64,000 bases of DNA, taken from Diatrype stigma. Taxonomy: Eukaryota > Ascomycota > Sordariomycetes > Xylariales > Diatrypaceae. Position 1 is the stretch's first letter; every line of letters starts with the position of its first letter. A model generated the notes under the pieces. That model was not told where the DNA came from and did no database searches. It was given only the letters and a program-made list of their open reading frames with translations. The DNA is taken from NCBI GenBank assembly GCA_022225965.2, contig JAKJXP020000029.1:372001-436000 (forward strand). Direction: 5' to 3'. This document shows, piece after piece, positions 46,044-56,895 of the stretch. Made by a program: the position numbers and the translations under genes.

Positions 46044-47600
46044 ATGGCAAACCACCAGGGTCGTCACGTGAGGAAATATCAAATAATAGAGTCTTATGAC
46101 GACATTGAAGATTTAGAGAATTACGAACCTGGAGGGTACCATCCTGTCGATCTCTTTGATGTCCTCGATGACAGATTTGAAGTTATATATAAACTCGGCT
46201 TCGGCGGCATTGCTATGGTATGGCTCTGCTACGAGTTTGACGCTGAAAGGTGGAGAGCTATCAAGATCAATGCGGCGAGTCATTCCTCGGACGACTGCGC
46301 GGAGTTGAGGATGCTCCAGACTCTGAAAGAGAATAGTTTAACCGCGGAGGATTTCAGTGCAATGCACATAGTCATCCCCTATGAAACCTTTTGGATAGAG
46401 GGGCCTAATGGTCGGCATCTCTGTTCTGTCATGCCCGTCCTAGGGCCTAGGCTGTCCGAATGGCGGGAAGGTCTTGCCCTAGATTATGACACTGTTGACA
46501 AGATGTGTTATCAGTTCACCGAAGGGCTAGCATATCTTCATTCACTGGGTATAGCCCATGGTGACTTTCGCCCAGACAATATTCTTACGAAATTCAAGCC
46601 TCAGAGCCTCGACAACGTCAGCATTGACGAAATGAAGCACCTCCTCGATGCCCCAGGTTGTTCAGAGGTTCTTACTTTAGATGGCGAAAGGAGTATCCAT
46701 GCCCCAGAAGAAGTTGTCACCGGAGTACAGTGGAACCGGCTCAGGCATCTAATTTCAAATGATGTAGCCATTGTCGACTTCGGAGAGTCATATCGCTTCG
46801 GTGATCCGCCTTCAGCAATGGGAATCCCGAAGCAATATGGGGCTCCGGAGGTCGTATTCGGCGCGACTCCTACTCCTACCAGCGACATATGGTCCTTGGC
46901 ATATACTCTGATAGAGTTCCGGTTAATGACTTCCCTTCCATCGACCATCTCCGCAACAGTGTGGCGTATGGAGCGATTTGCCGGTGCTGTACCACTTGAA
47001 TTTCGCCCAGCTGCAATCAAACTCATCGAGGACTCAAGAGGGAAACCCTTACATATACATATGGAATACCATGATAGTTCGGATAATCAGAATTTGCGAC
47101 TGATCACAGAAGGTCTCGATGCGCTTAATGCCCTAAACGACGAGCTTGCTGAAGGAAGCGACTATACATGCCCTCTAGAGATCCTTTTAGGTGCCAATTA
47201 CTGGATATATTTGACGCCACCAGAAGAAAATGATGGACTGTGGTCTCCAGGTGACTCTGGGTCCCATCGAATCCCCTCGGACGAGGTCCATTTATTCGCC
47301 GATCTCCTTCGGCGCATGTTTAAATACAGCCCAGAAGATCGACTCGGCGCCTCGGAAGCTTTGACACATCCCTGGTTTCAAAGAAAGCAAGCGGACCAGA
47401 TTACTGTGACGAGGAAGAACATATCTGGTTATCTACTTCTGTTGCTGCTTGCGGGACTCTGTCCACTATTAACTTGGCTGGTATGGAATCTTCTCAAGGC
47501 CTATGTTCTGCCTATGCCGGCTTCTACGCCCAATGCGTCTGCCCAGGTCGATATTTGTGTTACGACGGTTATAAACATCATTTCAATGGATGGAATATAG
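46044..47600 (+). CDS. SRPK-like protein kinase with C-terminal membrane segment
   Basis: A single-exon Ser/Thr kinase of 518 residues from the expanded fungal SRPK-like group. It opens with the group signature YEPGGYHPVDLFDVLDDRFE. The glycine loop is LGFGGIAMVWLCYE and the ATP lysine is in WRAIKINAA. The catalytic loop is AHGDFRPDNIL (Asp and Asn kept, Lys replaced by Arg as in some relatives). Mg binding is at IVDFGESY, with APE in YGAPEVVFG. After the kinase domain, residues about 465-490 form a strongly hydrophobic stretch (GYLLLLLLAGLCPLLTWLVW), suggesting tail anchoring in a membrane, which is not usual for SRPKs. Substrates unknown. A hAT element is inserted 130 bp past its stop. Confidence 0.85.
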   Translation: MANHQGRHVRKYQIIESYDDIEDLENYEPGGYHPVDLFDVLDDRFEVIYKLGFGGIAMVWLCYEFDAERWRAIKINAASHSSDDCAELRMLQTLKENSLTAEDFSAMHIVIPYETFWIEGPNGRHLCSVMPVLGPRLSEWREGLALDYDTVDKMCYQFTEGLAYLHSLGIAHGDFRPDNILTKFKPQSLDNVSIDEMKHLLDAPGCSEVLTLDGERSIHAPEEVVTGVQWNRLRHLISNDVAIVDFGESYRFGDPPSAMGIPKQYGAPEVVFGATPTPTSDIWSLAYTLIEFRLMTSLPSTISATVWRMERFAGAVPLEFRPAAIKLIEDSRGKPLHIHMEYHDSSDNQNLRLITEGLDALNALNDELAEGSDYTCPLEILLGANYWIYLTPPEENDGLWSPGDSGSHRIPSDEVHLFADLLRRMFKYSPEDRLGASEALTHPWFQRKQADQITVTRKNISGYLLLLLLAGLCPLLTWLVWNLLKAYVLPMPASTPNASAQVDICVTTVINIISMDGI

Positions 47601-47730
47601 TACGATGTTAGGAACAGGAGTATACATTGCAATTTATATAATTAAACAGAAGACTTCCAAGATTTATAGTTGTCATGAAATGGTCCTCCTAGAATTAATA
47701 CGACATGGATACTTCGGTGTCATATACATT

Positions 47731-48365
47731 CAGGGTGTTAAGTAACGCAATCCATTGCAACCAAGCCCTCTGGTGGATGGATTGCAGTAACTGCAACCAG
47801 CACCCTGGATTTGGTGGATTGAAGTTGCGTAACTGCAACCAAATTGCAGTGGCGTTGCATTGGTTGCAGTATCCAAATCGGGCAAAAGTGAGGGCATATA
47901 TAAAGGTCGTAAAACGGATTTTGGGCGTTTATTTGGCGTATTCGAAGCGTATTGCAGCCTACCTAATAGAAGGTTCTTAATAATTTCCTTATTATCGACC
48001 CATTCGACCTATCCGACCCATTCGACCTATTCGACCCATACCTGGTACCCCTTTCCTGGCATACATCCCTTTCCTGGTACGCACCTCCTTCTTGGTAACC
48101 CCACCCCCCCCCCCCCCCCCCCTTCCCCTCTACCAGCCTCTACTTTAACCCCTATTAGCCCTTATAATCCTTGGTGTGGCGGTATATATTAGCCACAATT
48201 ACCAGCCACTGCAACCTGCCACCAGTTGCGTAACCAGGGGAAGTTATCGTGAATTGCGTTGCAGGTTGCGCAATTTCGAAAAATCCCGAATGGATGGATT
48301 GCAGAGGGTGGTGTCCACCAAATGGTGGACATCACGTTGTACAGGTTGCGTTGCTTGATACCCTG
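47731..48365. mobile_element. Non-autonomous hAT-family element with 8-bp target duplication
   Basis: The ends are CAGGGTGTTAAGTAACGCAA and, inverted, CAGGGTATCAAGCAACGCAA. Starting CAGGG is the hAT terminus pattern. The element is flanked on both sides by the identical octamer tatacatt (47723-47730 and 48366-48373), the 8-bp duplication expected for hAT insertion. The 635-bp interior holds no transposase, several TTGCAGTT/GCAACC subterminal motifs, CGACCYATT repeats at about 47996-48042, and a 19-base C run at 48104-48122. A related autonomous copy must exist or have existed elsewhere. Confidence 0.88.
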
Positions 48366-48674
48366 TATACATTCAGATATTTATTTCAATCAACCCACCA
48401 TGTTTCCCACCCAGACAAAAGTGTTCCAGGGAGTTGTGTCCAATTGATACAGCGGTTGTAGTCCTCGAGATGACATGGCGATATGTAGCTAGTCTTTGGC
48501 ATATACAAAGATGAACAGTATCTTTGAAAACTTATGTTAGCTTGACGAATCCGGGAATAGTTGCGATATCAAGTGTTGAATTCAAAGACTCCTAACAAAG
48601 ATCAGGTTTTGCTTTGTTGAAGTTTGGATATATGAACACATTGAATGGGTGAAATGGGTGGTTGAGATGGTTAG

Positions 48675-49488
48675 ATGATATATAATACCTGTCTTAAAGG
48701 CAAAACACCCAGTAAATCATTCGAATGGGAGGCTATAAACAAGATCAATGGAAGAAGGGGGATAAAGAAGGCTCCGGACCTCTTCCTACAGATAATGGAC
48801 GCCCGATCAAACCACAAAAGGAGGTTGGAGCAGGAACATTCAATGACCCTTGCGTAAGTCGTTTCATCTGCCAAGAGGCGTCCATTTATGACTGGGTATG
48901 AGTTTTATAATAACCATGTCATAGGTGATATGGCTAGTAAAACCCCCTAGTAATCCAGGTGCGGCAAGAGTATACGAAAGATTTGCCGTAAACCAATGTA
49001 AAGAATTAGGATTCTCATATATATGGATAAGGTATGTGTCGTGTTGTACATGTAGACAGAATGAGACCGAACAAATTGAAAAGACAAAGGGGAATAGCTC
49101 CATGCTAACTAGTATTAGATCCACGGTTCACAATGGAAGGACAACACGGTGTCAAATAACTAACCGCAAGACTGGATACGAGCCAGGTTCTGATCAGGAC
49201 CACATAACGGCGTATCTAGGACTCATTCGAACTTCGGTGGCCATTCATGGGCACTTCTATACACACAGGGATGAATTAGGGGCTCCGTCGGACCTGATTC
49301 CGAGAAGCCAGCGTTGGTCAGATAAGAATGGGAATCCTGGACGGAACCCTGAACTTTGGAAGTGGTCGAGGAGGGCTGCCGATGAGGAGAGCGACGCGTA
49401 TAATAAAATCATGAGCAGGGATAACTGGAGATCAAAAGGCGAAGAGAAAGACTTCTTTAAGAACAGTCGACTTCCAAAAAGGTGGTAA
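48675..49488 (+). CDS. Unrecognised hypothetical protein, exon structure unresolved
   Basis: Two open stretches look coding: 48675-48853, ending at a consensus GTAAGT donor, and about 48925-49488, beginning right after a CATAG acceptor. Joined at those sites the frame closes at once (TGA), so either another splice site is used or a 1-nt lesion exists. The first part is basic and hydrophilic (SFEWEAINKINGRRGIKKAP). The second contains KELGFSYIWIR and ends with Arg/Trp/Lys-rich sequence (SRDNWRSKGEEKDFF). The SYIWI fragment faintly recalls HET domains, but the Asp and Cys that follow in that family are absent. I do not recognise the family. It begins 300 bp after the hAT element. Confidence 0.35.
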
Positions 49489-52250
49489 TAGCGCAAAGAG
49501 TAGGAGTAGTACGGACGGCCTGGTTAAGAAGACTATTTCCTTGAATTATGTACCATAGCCCCTGTTTTCTTGATTAATTCCGAGGTACGATATAGTATAT
49601 GGAGAAATTCTTTTCGTTCCTTTTGCTATTGACCAAACATGGATGATCATTACAATCCGCTATGAGTCGGGTAGCTGTTATTTACGTCCGAGAAGCAAAG
49701 AAGTCAGGAATAAAAGCGAAAACAAAAGCTTAAGAACTATCTAAAAGATGACCGTTTAAGAGTTATAGTACTCGTATACATACGCCGTACTGGAGGGAAA
49801 TATGGTATTGTTTAGAAACCATAAGATGTAACACTCTGGTAAAATGCCTCGTTACCTAGCCGTGAGCATTGGCTGTTTTGGTGGCGCTGCTTCCAAAATC
49901 CCAGCAGAAGCCGTAGCAGCTTTAATGCGGATTTAATTATTGCTGAGTAGGCTAAAAGAGGTTTCATGAGTATGATTAGCTGGAATCGCATGTTGGGCTA
50001 GGATGTACCACCAGACTACCTTATAAAGGCACCAGGCGACTGTATTATGAACGAGGTTAGATATACGTTATTTATATTCCATATCGAATGTTCAGCCAGA
50101 GGTAAAAGAAGGGGGTTATACTACTTCGTACCTTTATATACAACATAGGTATATGTAGGGCGTATTCCCCTAATCTAGAACATACACCCCTAAGTAAGTA
50201 TAAACGTAGCTCATTGATGAATGCCTAAGTAGACTTCCATGTAGGCACTGACGTAGGTATTTACTGAAGATCCATCAGGTTTTCGCACTTTACTTCTGCC
50301 CCGAACCTTTCCATGACATGAAAGTTTCGCCCGCCAGACACGATCAAGATACCCACTCCGTCCAGCCCCTATACGGGATTACTCATCAATCCACTAGACT
50401 ACCAAGATATGCAAACTGTGCGTATTGGTCTTCCTGAGTCAGTATGAATATACACTAATCTACGCCTAGCTCGACGAACCCGACAAGATCTAGCCGATAA
50501 TGGTCCTGGCAGATGGTTCCATACCTACTGCATTAGGCCTGGGAGTGGTTCATGGCCGATATGATCGCCCTCTTCGACAGCACACCTATCTCAGTCTACC
50601 AGGACAGATTATTTATTCGTCTGGGTAATGCGAGCGACAATGGACCTTAGAGCACCTCGTTCAAGTTCGGAGTAGACCAATCCATCCCGGCGGTATTGGA
50701 GGTACAGCACTGACTCTATAATCTCCAGCGTTACAGGAACAACACGATTTGGAGACCATTGAAGGTCCCCCGGTACCGATAAGACCATGTCGGTCCTTGA
50801 CCTGGCGGTCATATAGCGTCTCAGAGGCTACAAGGCGCCGAGGCAATGACTGACGAGGTAGCACGCGCTACGAAGTGAGAGATTTTGTAGATTGGTCAGC
50901 GTTCCCCGATGCTACGTCAACATTTTGGTAGATGACCCGAAGCACCCATCCGCCCTCCCCGCAGATACACATCGACGCTGGAAAACCAGCGTAATTTGAA
51001 TCGTCGCGCAGCCTGCAAGCTAGGAAAATTATCCCTAGAGCCTTTCCCAGGCACGTAAGGCTCGAGACTCTGGACGAATGTCGATGGTCGATGGCATGGA
51101 CCTGAAGTTGAGCGTAGCCTACGCCATCGTTGACCTTGTGTTCCCCATGCGCCGGTCAAACCACCAACGATGAAATATAATAAGCCAACCTTCGCAAGAC
51201 CCTCTGAACCCCTGAGTCCTCATAACCTGAAAATGCTTCGCTCTCGACCAGAGGCCCGAGCATGCAGCAACCTGTGAGTCAACCCATGGATGGCTACAAG
51301 ACTTTACATGGCCGCCGAAACTAGGCTATTGCAAAACAAGACGGTGTGCAGATGAGTAGGCCATCCGTCACTATCCGGAAAGCCTCGTTGCTAGGCCGCA
51401 GCTTCCACAGACAAGCCACTGCTGCGATCACGCTGCGACTCCGCCGGTGCTTCGCTACGCGAATTGAGTACAGCACAGGAAGAAACGATGGATGAGGACT
51501 GGCAATGACTCCACGCATCTGGTGAAACCCAGCGCCCCCGCCGTCGATCCCCAAGTCGATCCATACTGACCCGATTCCACTCGGCCATGGCTTTGCGCTT
51601 GCTCGTCGTCGGTCGGGGACTGGAGGCGGATAGACTGTTGGAGGTCGAATTGGCTCCCGAGCCGAGACGCTGCATAGATTCCCGAGGCTAAGGCGAATCA
51701 AGATTATGTGTCACTAGGGGAATACCACTCGCTCAATGGTCTACGCTCGTGTATAGTAACAGTCGAGGCTTTATCACGTCACATGTCGCGCGTTATGCGT
51801 CGGTAAGCTTCGGTAAGGCCTAGTATGCTTAGACATGCACTACGTCAGGTACAAGAGGTTCGGAAATCGGGTTAAGTCTTCCATTATGGATGATCCGTCA
51901 GCTAGTATTATGAACAGGTCTCCGATTAATCAAGATCTTGCTATGAATGTACACCACATTGACCATTACCCAGGCCCGGTTTGAAGGCACGTAGCGCTGA
52001 TATTTCGACGTCCGTGTGTATACCTATCCCCATATCGAAGACCCTAACGTGCCCTTTGCCTGATTTGAATTTTTTGGAATTTTTGGATTTTTGAAGTATG
52101 GGATATCCCGAAACCTGATGTCGATTCTATGATCTATTAACGCCGAATGCGAAACCCCAGAAATCCAATATCATGGTTCATCATAAAAGCCGATGTCTCA
52201 AATATGACACAGTGACGTGACTGTGCCGGAAATTTGCGGGCTAACCGGAT
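49489..52250. other. Gene-poor region
   Basis: No gene is supported. Several frames of 60-126 residues exist on the minus strand at 50609-51701, but none shows a recognisable domain or clean splice pattern; a degraded gene cannot be excluded. The first half is AT-rich. Confidence 0.4.
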
Positions 52251-52806
52251 TTACAGCGCTAGAGCGGCGAACAAGCCAGCGCCGAGCAGTCCGAACGTAA
52301 TGTCGGGGCGAGCGGCCGCATCGGGCGAATCAGTGGACGAGGCGGTGGCCGAGGCAGAAGCCACGGCGGATGCGACCAGGCTCGAGGCCGCGGCAACATC
52401 GCTAGAAGTCGGGTTATTCTTCACGTCGCTGCAAATCTGGTTGGCAAGATCGGTAGCCTCTGTAGGGACGACGAGTCAGCCAAACACATCATTTTCTTCA
52501 CTTTATTTTCTGTTTGTTTTTTACTGGTTTTGATAGGCAATGCAACTTACTGCTGATCTCGTCAGACGAACACGACGCGCCGCCCAGGAGAACACAACCG
52601 CCCATATTCGAAATGAATTCCTGCGTGCTGCATAGACAGTCGAAGTCGGTGGTAGAGCAGCCGGCACCGTCGGCGGAACTATTGAAGCAACTCATAGCGC
52701 AGGTAGGCAGCTGGGCAACGAGGTCGGGCAGCGATTCGTCGGTCGAGTTCGTTTGCGCCGTCGCCACGGCAGCGAAGAGGGAGAGCGCGACCGTTGTGAA
52801 CTGCAT
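52251..52806 (-). CDS. CFEM-domain secreted, probably GPI-anchored protein
   Basis: A 154-residue cell-surface protein. Exons are 52551-52806 and 52251-52459. A signal peptide spans about residues 1-17 (MQFTTVALSLFAAVATA). The CFEM domain follows with eight cysteines in family order: CAMSC, GC, DCLC, GGC, ASC and QIC. A Ser/Ala/Thr-rich stalk comes next. The C-terminus is hydrophobic (FGLLGAGLFAALAL), fitting a GPI-attachment signal. CFEM proteins bind haem or act as surface or effector-like proteins in pathogens; which applies here is unknown. The exon junction gives Lys at the splice. Confidence 0.88.
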
Positions 52807-52860
52807 GGTTGTGATGTATGAAGGCTCGAGAATTGGGTGGCGGTGCAAAAGGCTAGATGA

Positions 52861-52889
52861 GGATGGATGGATGGATGGATGGATGGATG
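52861..52889. repeat. GGAT tetranucleotide microsatellite
   Basis: Seven tandem GGAT units about 55 bp upstream of the CFEM start codon (minus-strand gene). It sits where the 5' untranslated region or core promoter should be. Confidence 0.9.
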
Positions 52890-54589
52890 AATGCTCGTCG
52901 GAATGCGATCTATGGATTCGTTCGGTATGCACGTTGGTTTTGTCGTTGGCCAGCCAAAGATCAAGTCGTTGCGTTCCGCGTCAGTTCGAGTATCAGGACA
53001 GGTATGATTGATGGATGTAAGCGAGTGATTCTACAGTCAAAATCAGGTTAATTGATTCTGGTCCAAAAAGAAGCGACCGTTGTGATTTATTCCCAGGCGA
53101 GCCAAGCAAAGAAGCAAGCAAACAAGAGGACAAAAGCCGACTGATCACAGTGAGAGGACTTAGACAAAACGAGGGGGGGCAAGCAAAGAGATGGAAATTG
53201 GAAACTGGAAATGGAAATGGATATGGAAATGGGATGAATAAAGTACAAAGTATGAAGTATGAAGTCAGAAGATCAAAACTGGAGAGAACAAAGAAGGAGG
53301 CAACGGTTGGTTAAGTAAAAATTGAGCATCTGAGGTCATCTGTTGTCACTCTACGAAGTATTACTCGGCTCATTTGGCAGTTGCTACATAGTCAGATAGT
53401 ATAATAGAACGTCGTATAGCTTGTATGTATGTACGACTGCCTGTCACTGCCTGTACGTAGGTATTTAGGAGATCATCTTTGGCATATTTAGCAGGGTGGG
53501 TAGACCGTTGGATGTATGTATGTAAGTATATAGTACACAGCTGTAATGGAGTATGATGAGCGCTGGGTAGATACCTAGGTACCTACCTACATACAAGCTT
53601 GAGTGCCCCCGCCGCGCGTACGGGAGGGCTGTGCAGAGACAACAACTGCGCTTTCTCCCTCTTGGGCTTCATTGGGACTGAGGGAGGAAGGTGGTTGGCT
53701 AACGTGGGAAAGAACTGGAGCAACATGCCTCGTATTTGAGACGTGAATCGTTTGCGGGGACCTTCCAAGGTTCCCAGACTTGCCAGACCAGACTTTCAGA
53801 TTCCCCGGCACTGACACTTGACACCACTCACTTGCTACGGCTGCGGCTCCTGCGGCTGCTTGGCACGCTGGGCTGCAGCAGGTTGCGGGTTGATTCCGTT
53901 CCCGAGGCTGGAACCTTCAACGTGTGGCATCACATCGGCACTCCATCTGGGCACTAATCGACAGCTAGCCAAGATTAGAATAGCCCGTCGTACAATCATG
54001 GTAGCACGGTTCGTGTCCGAGGCCCGGCCCGATGTTTTTCAAGAACGCCAAGGTACAATTCTTGTTGCCTGCTGGACGCATCGTCTCTCGTGCGGTCTTT
54101 TTTCCTAAACAGAAGTACCGGACTTTGGAGGTTAGGGAATATTTGGAAGTTGAGTTCTCGGGGTTGGAAGGATAGGCTGCTATTCATGCAACCCGGGTAT
54201 CTCTTGGTTGATCGTCACCTGCGTGCGGTGCGGTGCTTATACAGTTGTCGCTGTTGGCCTTTGATCCGGCCCCTCAATGGCTAATCGGGGATGGCAAAGA
54301 CAACGGGTATGGACATCGGGTATGGACACCGAGTATGGACATCGAGTATGTAGGTCTATCCGACTAGGTACGAACTTCGAGGGCGGAGTAATGCGCACTC
54401 GAAGGCCTGCTGTTTCCGAAGGAATTAGAGCATGCGGCATGAAGACCATGTACGCTGCGCCTCCGGTGCGGTGTTGCCTGGAATTTTCATATACTCAGCA
54501 GCCCCTATTCCGGAAAGTAGGTTGGCGAGATGGGATAGGTATCTGAGTGTCGTCCTTCGGAACCTGCTAGCCCAAGTTGGTCTGAGCTC

Positions 54590-54990
54590 GTCGGGAGTGA
54601 TTGAAGCTCGGCGACTTGATTTGTCACAAGCCGGTTCGAGTTGGAGCTGGCCGAAGTTGAAGCTCGGAGACCCTTTATGTTGGCCATGCCCACCGGACCA
54701 GGTCCAAGCCCAGCGGCTCGAGCTGAAGCGTTTCGAAGTCCGGAGTTTGAATGTAGTCCAAGGCCCCACGTCTTCCCCGAAACCGGCGATTCAAGCCACT
54801 CAAAGTCTGGTGGAACGACCTGCAGTGGGCCCCATCTCGGCACCTGCAGTTTGAGCTGGAGCCGGGTTAAGCCCGCCGCGGCCGGCTCAAACCCGCCGGA
54901 GTTGGCCCGAGCAGGCTTGAGCTGCGCCGGAGCCGGTTGACGTTCTTTCCAATTGGCCAAGCCTGCCGGAGCCAGTTCAAGTGCAAGCCA
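54590..54990. repeat. Degenerate GC-rich minisatellite-like region
   Basis: Imperfect repeats built on GAGC(C/T)GG, GCCGGAGCCGGTT and TTGAGCT units recur at irregular spacing. Long frames on both strands across the region are by-products of the low stop density and show no conserved domain. Confidence 0.5.
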
Positions 54991-55282
54991 GGGTGCCAGG
55001 CCAACGGCTGAGTGCCAGCTGTAATGGGTAAGTGGCGGTGGTGGTGATAGCTAAGTGGGTTCCAAAATTCCCGAGGTTCTTGGCTGCCTGGGCAAAACAC
55101 CGAAAAAGGAGAAATATTAATAAATAATAAATAAAACCGACAAGATAACCCTGTTTCATCTTCGAATAGCAAGCCATGACCTACATAGCAGCACAGAATA
55201 CGTATATCAGCAGCTCCCCAGTAAGCTACGCTTAGTGGGATGAGGTCAGGTTGATCGTAGGTGGTTCACGCTACATTTCAGC

Positions 55283-56895
55283 ATGACGGCGTCGACCCAG
55301 CATCCCACCAGGATGGAAGGGAGAATCCGCCGCGTTGCTGTGATCGGCGCAGGACCATCTGGTGCTATTGCAACCGACGCCCTAGTGAAGGAGCAGGCGT
55401 TCGACGAGGTCTATGTTTTCGAGAGGCATGCTGTCGCGGGCGGGACGTGGTGAGTCGGTAACCTACCTTTTCTATGTTGACGGCCATTTCGCAGGGAATA
55501 TACATGTGGAAAGCTCTTACACAGTCAAATTTTAGGGTCTATGATCCCAATTCTATATGTGGAATACCCTGCCTTCGTGATCTAGTAGAGAAGTCCGCCG
55601 ACCTCCCTGTTACTATTCCGGACTACTTCCCTTGCGAACGAAGTAGAACAGAGAGAAATTCTCGTCAGAACCGCTATTCCGATACGGGGGTTCACGAGAC
55701 ACTTCACAGCAATCTACCGCCGTCCACAATGTGTTTTACTCAGGAACCCCTACCAACGCACCTTTCGGAGCAGACGCTGAAGGATTACGGGCCCGGCGCA
55801 CCATTCCGTCATAGGGAAGTAATCCGGCACTGGGTAGAAGGGATATTCCATCGAGGAGGTCATGAGAAGCTCATCACATTCAACACCACCGTCGAACGTG
55901 CTGACAAAAAAGGCACTGTTTGGCTACTGACACTCAGGCAGGAGCTTCCAGGTGGGGACAAGGACCGTTGGTGGCAGCAGGAGTTTGATGCGGTGGTCGT
56001 GGCCTCGGGGCATCACAGCATTCCACATATACCAAATATCTCTGGGCTTGTTGAATATGAGCAACGATATCCAGGGAGTATAATGCATAGCAAACACTAT
56101 CGTGGCACTGATGCATTTCGGGGAAAGGTACATACACTTATTTCATCCCCAGTCGGTCGTTATACTTGCTAACTGCTGGTATAGAAAGTGATTGTTATCG
56201 GGGGCTCTGTGTCCGCGGTTGAAGCAATCCATGAAATCCGGACGGTATCGAAACACCCTGTCATCGTGTCGCTACGCAAGCCATTGTATGAATTCGGCTG
56301 GACACCTTTCGTCCATCCACACATTCAGGTTCGATCGGTGATCGCCAGCGTTGACGCCGATTCCAAATGCGTTGAATTTGCCGACGGGTCCGTGGCACAG
56401 GACGTTGATCTCCTACTCTTTGCCACGGGCTATGACTTCAGTTTCCCGTTCTTGTCTGGGGTGGGAATTAGCAATAGGAGGATCCGAGGACTTTACCAAC
56501 ACGTCTTCAGCCAGCGTGATCCGACATTAGCCTTCCTCGGAATGGTAAGCGGAGGTCTGACCTTTCGCGTTTTCGAATGGCAGGCCGTGGCCGTAGCTCG
56601 TGTTTTTGCTGGTCGAGTCACGCTACCACCTGCAGAGGCTATGGAGAAGTGGGAGGAGACTACCTCGGATGCAAATGGCGATGGCCTGTCTTTCTTCAAT
56701 ATAGGAACCGACTACGAAGGGTATTTTGAATCATTGCGTTCCCTCGCGGGTGAGCCAGCGCGTGGAACAACAGGCCGAATTCTTCCGAAGTATGAGAAAA
56801 GCTGGGAAGAAGGGTTGGTGCAAGTTATAGAGGCAAGAAGGCTCTGGTGGGAAAGGGAGCGACGCATTGCCGAGGCGAATGAACGGGCCAACTAG
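55283..56895 (+). CDS. Flavin-containing monooxygenase (FMO-like)
   Basis: An FAD/NADPH enzyme that oxygenates N or S atoms or related soft nucleophiles. Exons are 55283-55449, 55536-56127 and 56185-56895. The FAD motif is VAVIGAGPSGAIATDALV near residue 22. The region around RVYDPNS-type sequence is rebuilt at the first splice. The GxWxV-like CMCFTQ segment and LPTHLSEQTLKDYGPGAPF follow. The NADPH Rossmann motif is KVIVIGGSVSAVEA, with Ser in place of the third Gly. The FMO signature FATGYDFSFPF comes near residue 400. It is intact. No biosynthetic core gene is adjacent, so the substrate is unknown. Confidence 0.88.

Larger units (their letters stand above)
52807..55282. other. Long intergenic region with low-complexity tracts
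   Basis: No gene is supported. It includes a (GGAT)n tract at 52861-52889 in the likely 5' leader of the CFEM gene, purine-rich stretches at 53150-53300, and the degenerate GC-rich repeat region at about 54590-54990. Confidence 0.45.

Noticed and set aside
48925..49124. HET domain suggested by GFSYIWI
   Set aside because: The following Asp and Cys of the HET signature are absent and the context does not match.
50609..51701. Minus-strand frames of 67-126 codons
   Set aside because: No recognisable domain, no consistent splice linkage and overlapping alternatives.
54425..54960. Frames of 99-151 codons on both strands
   Set aside because: They arise from a degenerate GC-rich repeat block with few stops.
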